The position numbers were made by a program, and so were the translations under genes. From Chryseobacterium camelliae (GTDB lineage Bacteria > Bacteroidota > Bacteroidia > Flavobacteriales > Weeksellaceae), in contig NZ_JAUTAL010000001.1 in assembly GCF_030818575.1 (NCBI RefSeq), forward strand, positions 1,860,001 to 1,924,000: a DNA stretch of 64,000 bases. The letters are read 5' to 3'. How positions within the stretch are numbered: position 1 is the stretch's first letter; the number at the start of each line of letters is the position of its first letter. Of this stretch, positions 60,319-64,000 are shown one piece after another. A model generated the notes under the pieces. The model saw nothing but the letters and a program-made list of their open reading frames with translations, did no database searches and had not been told where the DNA came from.

Positions 60319-61908
60319 ATGGCGACACGTATTACAATAACAGATTCCGGGCAGACGCAGACCCTCAGCGGCCCGCCGGCTCCGGATACTCCCGATGACT
60401 CATTGCAGCGCATCAGTGACGTTTATTTTGCCAAGAAAGTAACTACAGATAATGGTACAAGAGTCAGTTTCACAAAGATTGATTCTGCCCACGTACAGCG
60501 GGATCACAATCAGGTGGAAATTCCTTATGACGCTGTATTGGGAAAAACGGTATATCTGGTCATAGAGACCAGCAATATGACAGACCTGAGTATAGATGCC
60601 GTGATAAGACCTTCAGCTGCTACCATGACAGAAAACACAGATACATTACAGCTTATGCGTTTTATATCTCCCAACCGATATGTGATGCAGAGGCTGTTTA
60701 CCGTGCAGGTAGGAAATTTTGATGCCCTTAACAACAGGCTGGGAAGCCATGCTCATTACACTAATCTGCAAAGCGACCACATCAATAAAGCGATTATTAA
60801 ACTCCAGTTGAGGCCGGATGGAAGGGCCACTTTTGATGAATGGAGCAGACGACTGGCAGACGGAAGCGTCAATCTGGAGGTAGTAGTAAAAAGAACAGAC
60901 AATCATCCCTGCGCTTATAGAGATGAACAGCAGGAAGTAAACGGAGCCGGTATTTTCTTACAGGATGATACGGCAAGGTTCAGGGTGGTGAATAAAAATA
61001 TATATGCTGTTTACCATGGCAGCAATACCTACAATACCCTAGCCGTGATCAATCCCAATCCGGAAAGAAGAAGGATCCAGAAAGTTGTGAATCATCATTC
61101 TGCGGAGGCGGTTTATTTTTATTATGACCAGAACGATAATGAACACAGGATCTGCGCGAGAACCAAAGAAACGATCACCCGAAAAAGAAGAGTCAATGCT
61201 ATCCCGCCGCCGGCTCAGAGAGGGACCCTTTTGCAGACCATAGATTACTCTGCAAACAGGGCTGCCGGAGAACAGATAGATGCTCATCAGTTGCTGGTAT
61301 ACTCCAACGGGACTCTTGGTGATGGGGCAACAGACAAATGGTACGCCAACCAACAGGGCAATGTAGAGCTTGTGAATATGGATATTATAGCGAATCCTGG
61401 AGTAGGTCCGCAGATTTTTGAAGCGTTCAATTATAATCAGAATGGCGTGATCATCCGGTACGGATTTCAGCATACGAGGAGGAGGAGCATTCAGCCCGAT
61501 CTATTTGCTGGTTTTTTGGGAGCCCTGGCCCAGTTCAGGCAGGAAGGGCACAATCATTATATCGTGTCCCAGGGCTTTTCCTATGCGGATGCATCATGCT
61601 ATCCCAGTGCAGAACACGTGAATGGAGAAGCAGGAGACCTGAATTTGCTGACAACCCAGCAGGATGGAAATAATACGATTCTTACCGCCGCTAATTTTGA
61701 TTATGACAGCGAGGTTATTCTCCGGAATATCCTATATGATTTTGGGTTTATACTAGGCCGGTCTGAAAATTTTTCCAACAACGCCAATGCCAGTGCAGCA
61801 GACAATGCCACCACACGCCTCCCTCACACCACCCATACCGCTACGCCCAGACACAATAATCACCTGCATATCCATGGGTTCAATCCAATATCAGATATCT
61901 ATGCATAA
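60319..61908 (+). CDS. M15-type peptidoglycan peptidase-like putative T6SS effector
   Basis: 529 residues, no signal peptide. YFAKKV at residues 36-41 matches the motif of the muramidase-like protein. A beta-rich N-terminal region is followed by a domain typical of flavobacterial T6SS cargo (VVNKNIYAVYHGSNTYNTLAVI, AEAVYFYYDQNDNEHRI). The last 100 residues carry the zinc-site signature of peptidase M15: His433 and Asp440 in HVNGEAGD (HxxGxAxD) and His515/His517/His519 in HLHIHGF. M15 enzymes such as VanX, VanY and endolysins cut D-Ala peptide bonds of peptidoglycan. I infer a periplasm-targeting peptidase or carboxypeptidase. The next gene begins inside its last 8 bases. Confidence 0.77.
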   Translation: MATRITITDSGQTQTLSGPPAPDTPDDSLQRISDVYFAKKVTTDNGTRVSFTKIDSAHVQRDHNQVEIPYDAVLGKTVYLVIETSNMTDLSIDAVIRPSAATMTENTDTLQLMRFISPNRYVMQRLFTVQVGNFDALNNRLGSHAHYTNLQSDHINKAIIKLQLRPDGRATFDEWSRRLADGSVNLEVVVKRTDNHPCAYRDEQQEVNGAGIFLQDDTARFRVVNKNIYAVYHGSNTYNTLAVINPNPERRRIQKVVNHHSAEAVYFYYDQNDNEHRICARTKETITRKRRVNAIPPPAQRGTLLQTIDYSANRAAGEQIDAHQLLVYSNGTLGDGATDKWYANQQGNVELVNMDIIANPGVGPQIFEAFNYNQNGVIIRYGFQHTRRRSIQPDLFAGFLGALAQFRQEGHNHYIVSQGFSYADASCYPSAEHVNGEAGDLNLLTTQQDGNNTILTAANFDYDSEVILRNILYDFGFILGRSENFSNNANASAADNATTRLPHTTHTATPRHNNHLHIHGFNPISDIYA

Positions 61909-62875
61909 AATCAATATCGTTTTTTTCAGCATTTTGTTTATCCTTTTTTCCTGCTCTACCAGGGCTCAGACGGAAAACAAAGCAATACCTGCAGAACCAA
62001 GTTCAGCAGATAAATCATCTATGCTCTTCAACACCAATACGGCAGACTGTATAAGCCTGCCCTTTGGATATCCGGATCTTTCAAAACGAACCACAGCTGA
62101 CACCACTCTATCCATTATACAGGATGAGCATGCCTGGAAGCAGATCAATGCATTGAAATTTGAAACCCCCATAAGAAAAGAGCTCGTATCACTTCCGGAG
62201 GAATATGATGTCTATCTCCCTTTCAGCAGGAATACCGATGAGAAATATGACCGTATCAGAATGGCATCCGGTTTTCTGTGTCGCAGAGACTATGCATTGC
62301 ACTTTATGGCCGTCTACAATACTGTTCGTTATGCCGAACCGTTTATTGAAAAAATATATTTGATTTCAACCAAAGACAACAAGCCTGTGGATATGAAGAG
62401 AATATACCTCCATCATGAAGGTGAAATGGGATTCTCCCGCTACACGCTGTTCCATATCGGTAAGGATAATATCATCTCTCTGCAGGACTATGAATTTACT
62501 GAAGGGCCTTTTAGACTCCAGCCCATGCAGCAATACCAGGTCCTGCCTTCCGGAAAATTTGCCCGATACTATGACAAGGATGGTCCTTATCAGGATGAAG
62601 AAGAGCAGGGCACCGTGAAAAACCACCTCAAGGAAGGGAAATGGCTGGAATTCAAAGCCAACAGCTCTGCAGAAATGCAGAAGCATCCGGAATTCACAGA
62701 TCCCTATACTTATGTGGAAGCAGAATATAAAAACGGCTTGCCCACAGGAACCTGGAAGTTTTACAAATTATTGCAAAAATACGATGAAGAAACCGGTGCC
62801 CCCATCATCAAGACAAGGAAAAAGGGGCCGCTGATCTATACAGAAACCTACAAAAACGGAATAGTACAAAAATAG
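61901..62875 (+). CDS. MORN-repeat exported lipoprotein, candidate immunity protein for the M15-type effector
   Basis: 324 residues from the ATG at 61901 (MHKINIVFFSILFILFSC lipoprotein signal, Cys18); the longer frame lies inside the previous gene. The N-terminal about 230 residues have no recognised fold. The C-terminal part has MORN-like toxin-antitoxin YwqK patterns: GTVKNHLKEGKWLEFKA and YVEAEYKNGLPTGTWKFYKL, ending IYTETYKNGIVQK. Overlap by 8 bases with the peptidase-like gene and a periplasmic lipoprotein location are what an immunity protein against a wall peptidase would need. A terminator follows. Confidence 0.68.
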   Translation: MHKINIVFFSILFILFSCSTRAQTENKAIPAEPSSADKSSMLFNTNTADCISLPFGYPDLSKRTTADTTLSIIQDEHAWKQINALKFETPIRKELVSLPEEYDVYLPFSRNTDEKYDRIRMASGFLCRRDYALHFMAVYNTVRYAEPFIEKIYLISTKDNKPVDMKRIYLHHEGEMGFSRYTLFHIGKDNIISLQDYEFTEGPFRLQPMQQYQVLPSGKFARYYDKDGPYQDEEEQGTVKNHLKEGKWLEFKANSSAEMQKHPEFTDPYTYVEAEYKNGLPTGTWKFYKLLQKYDEETGAPIIKTRKKGPLIYTETYKNGIVQK

Positions 62876-62920
62876 AAACTTCCATAACTGAATTTTAGAG
62901 TTCCGTTCTGTCCTGGCTGT

Positions 62921-62956
62921 AAAAAAAGCCTTTCATTATTTATGAAAAGCTTTTTC
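62921..62956 (+). terminator. Intrinsic terminator at the end of the T6SS island
   Basis: AAAAAGCCTTTCAT pairs with ATGAAAAGCTTTTT, one mismatch or bulge in the stem, with loop TATTT and a T-run inside the right arm. It lies about 45 bases after the last island gene. Confidence 0.6.
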
Positions 62957-62965
62957 AGGATCCTG

Positions 62966-63003
62966 ATACCCTATACCCTACTATACCCAGTACCCTGCCC
63001 TAT
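62966..63003. repeat. Tandem ATACCCT intergenic tract
   Basis: ATACCCTATACCCTACTATACCC and two further ACCCT units follow the island terminator. Such slipped ATACCCT tracts are recurrent between flavobacterial genes. The rest of 62876-63199 holds no gene. Confidence 0.5.
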
Positions 63004-63199
63004 GTATTCACGAGCTTTTTAAAACACAAAGGCAAAGTTCAATACAGCCATGAATCAGGGAGCTAATAAAGAAAACTTGTAGGTGATGAAACGTAGCTGA
63101 TGCATAAGCTTGGGCAAATCAACAGTTTCAAAAATCAAAGCTTTGCGTCAGAAAAAATACATTTCACTTGTGTCTATTATTCCAACCTTTTATGTAGAC

Positions 63200-63754
63200 T
63201 CAACCTTCTTGCCCCGAATTGTTCTCAGCTTTTTCCTTTTCCTTCTTTCTTTGAAGAATAAGGTGGGCGGCATCCAGCATTTTAACCGTATGGATGTAGG
63301 GCATCACGATATTACTTTCCGGCAGGTTTTCGTAGGCGCCCATCGAGAAATAGACGATTCCGGACATAAAATAATCAAATTCCTTGATATCATATTCCCA
63401 GAATGCTTTTCTGAACACCAGCAAAGGATTCCGGTATTCTTTCTCCGAAAGCAGGCCAAGAACCGATGGAGCAATCTTTTCCGGCCGGGTATCGACCGTC
63501 CATTTCCTTTCCTTCTGCATCACAAGATGTCCTGCCCGGACCAGCAACCTCATCGACTGGTGAAACTGAAAGATCACCGCAGGATCTTCATGGATCCAGC
63601 TATTCCTCTTGACCGCATACTTCATCATGTTGCTGAGCCTTTCTTTGGAAACATCCAGCTCATTGAACTGAAAGAAATGTTCCATCAGCTGCAACCCGAA
63701 GCCTTTCCCGGTGGTCCAAAACCGGTCCTCGAAATCTGTTTTTATATTTTTCAT
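63200..63754 (-). CDS. Conserved hypothetical protein, paralogue of the gene at 21699
   Basis: 184 residues from the ATG at 63754, chosen because alignment with the protein at 21699 puts the MEHFFQ motif at the same distance (residue 24 against 25). Shared blocks include MMKYAVKRNSWIHED...FQFHQSMRLLVRAGHL, YRNPLLVFRKAFWEYDIKEFDYFMSGIVYFSMGAY and YIHTVKMLDAAHLILQRKK. It is a helical, cytosolic protein with a Lys/Glu-rich C-terminus and no recognised family. It lies 324 bases beyond the T6SS island on the opposite strand, which may be chance. A longer open frame runs to 63856 but its extra residues are not shared. Confidence 0.72.
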   Translation of the reverse strand: MKNIKTDFEDRFWTTGKGFGLQLMEHFFQFNELDVSKERLSNMMKYAVKRNSWIHEDPAVIFQFHQSMRLLVRAGHLVMQKERKWTVDTRPEKIAPSVLGLLSEKEYRNPLLVFRKAFWEYDIKEFDYFMSGIVYFSMGAYENLPESNIVMPYIHTVKMLDAAHLILQRKKEKEKAENNSGQEG

Positions 63755-63865
63755 GGGTTTGTATTTTAAATGCATGAAACCGCCAGCATACCGATGTATG
63801 CTGAGTTTTATTTTGAAAAATGGATAGAAATAAAATCTGTGTTCCCGTGAAAGCACTGAAGCCGC

Positions 63866-63902
63866 AATGGATTGTACACTCCATTGTATCGTATCATGAT
63901 AC
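63866..63902. promoter_or_regulatory. Inverted repeats upstream of the 63754 gene
   Basis: AATGGA-TTGTACAC-TCCATT (63866-63885) and the perfect palindrome GTATCATGATAC (63891-63902) lie 110-150 bases upstream of the minus-strand gene. Candidate operators. The sequence after them to the window end shows no gene. Confidence 0.35.
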
Positions 63903-64000
63903 TTTATGTAATGAAGCGGCTTAGAAATAGATCATTGTAGAAAGCTGAACAGCATGAAATAAAACGGCATGGGACTCTACAATATCCGTAATAGAGGTAC

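Noticed and set aside
63110..63769. 219-codon plus-strand frame at the right end
   Set aside because: It lies opposite the paralogue of the 21699 gene, whose conservation shows that the minus strand is the coding one.

Overview
The window looks like a chromosomal segment of a Chryseobacterium-type flavobacterium (Bacteroidota, Weeksellaceae). The reasons are SusC/SusD pairs, a fused periplasmic-sensor/histidine-kinase/AraC regulator, a thioester-less alpha-2-macroglobulin, a VgrG and PAAR-like protein of the Bacteroidota T6SS type, few Shine-Dalgarno sites, and a TATATTTG -7 promoter box in front of both RNA genes. Family names come from reading motifs in the translations; no database search was possible.

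Layout. 1-6282 (minus): a glucan polysaccharide-utilisation locus with SusC, SusD, a GH144-like glucanase and a partial esterase cut by the window edge. 6650-14499: housekeeping and small-metabolism genes (DUF4197, DUF493, ArsC-like, deoxynucleoside kinase, glutaminyl cyclotransferase, Na+/H+ antiporter, DUF2490, cold-shock protein) plus a one-lobed DEAD-box protein with damaged motifs. 14971-20589: GT14 glycosyltransferase, KAS III enzyme, a four-gene VOC/DUF1569 operon, a decayed zeta-toxin gene and a third VOC protein. 20778-22253: an XRE-like regulator, a strong candidate structured RNA (6S-like) and a hypothetical gene with a paralogue at 63200. 22327-22611: three palindromic intergenic repeats. 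22688-34562: alpha-2-macroglobulin, UbiA-like protein, RecF, DUF721/DciA-like, Gcr-like membrane protein, MtgA and a BtuF-like lipoprotein. 34611: tRNA-Arg(ACG).

34867-50124 (minus) is a complete fructan (levan/inulin) utilisation locus: HTCS regulator, MFS sugar porter, GH32 fructanase, SusC, SusD, DUF4960 surface lipoprotein, a second GH32-type gene broken by an apparent 5-bp deletion, and fructokinase. Expected flow: surface binding and cleavage by SusD/DUF4960/GH32, import by SusC, periplasmic GH32 release of fructose, sensing by the HTCS, MFS uptake and phosphorylation. A DUF4960 remnant lies just beyond the regulator. An HxlR/NmrA divergent pair follows (51033-52377).

52733-62875 (plus) is an orphan type VI secretion effector island with no sheath or baseplate genes in view: VgrG, a DUF4280-DUF6402 fusion with an overlapping four-helix membrane protein, a muramidase-like protein with an overlapping lipoprotein, a soluble adaptor candidate, a small 57-residue ORF, and an M15-type peptidase-like protein with an overlapping MORN-type lipoprotein. 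I read it as three toxin/immunity pairs, two against peptidoglycan. The two wall-targeting proteins share a YFAK(Q/K)V motif at residues 35-41, a possible loading signal. This island is the best candidate for something undescribed.
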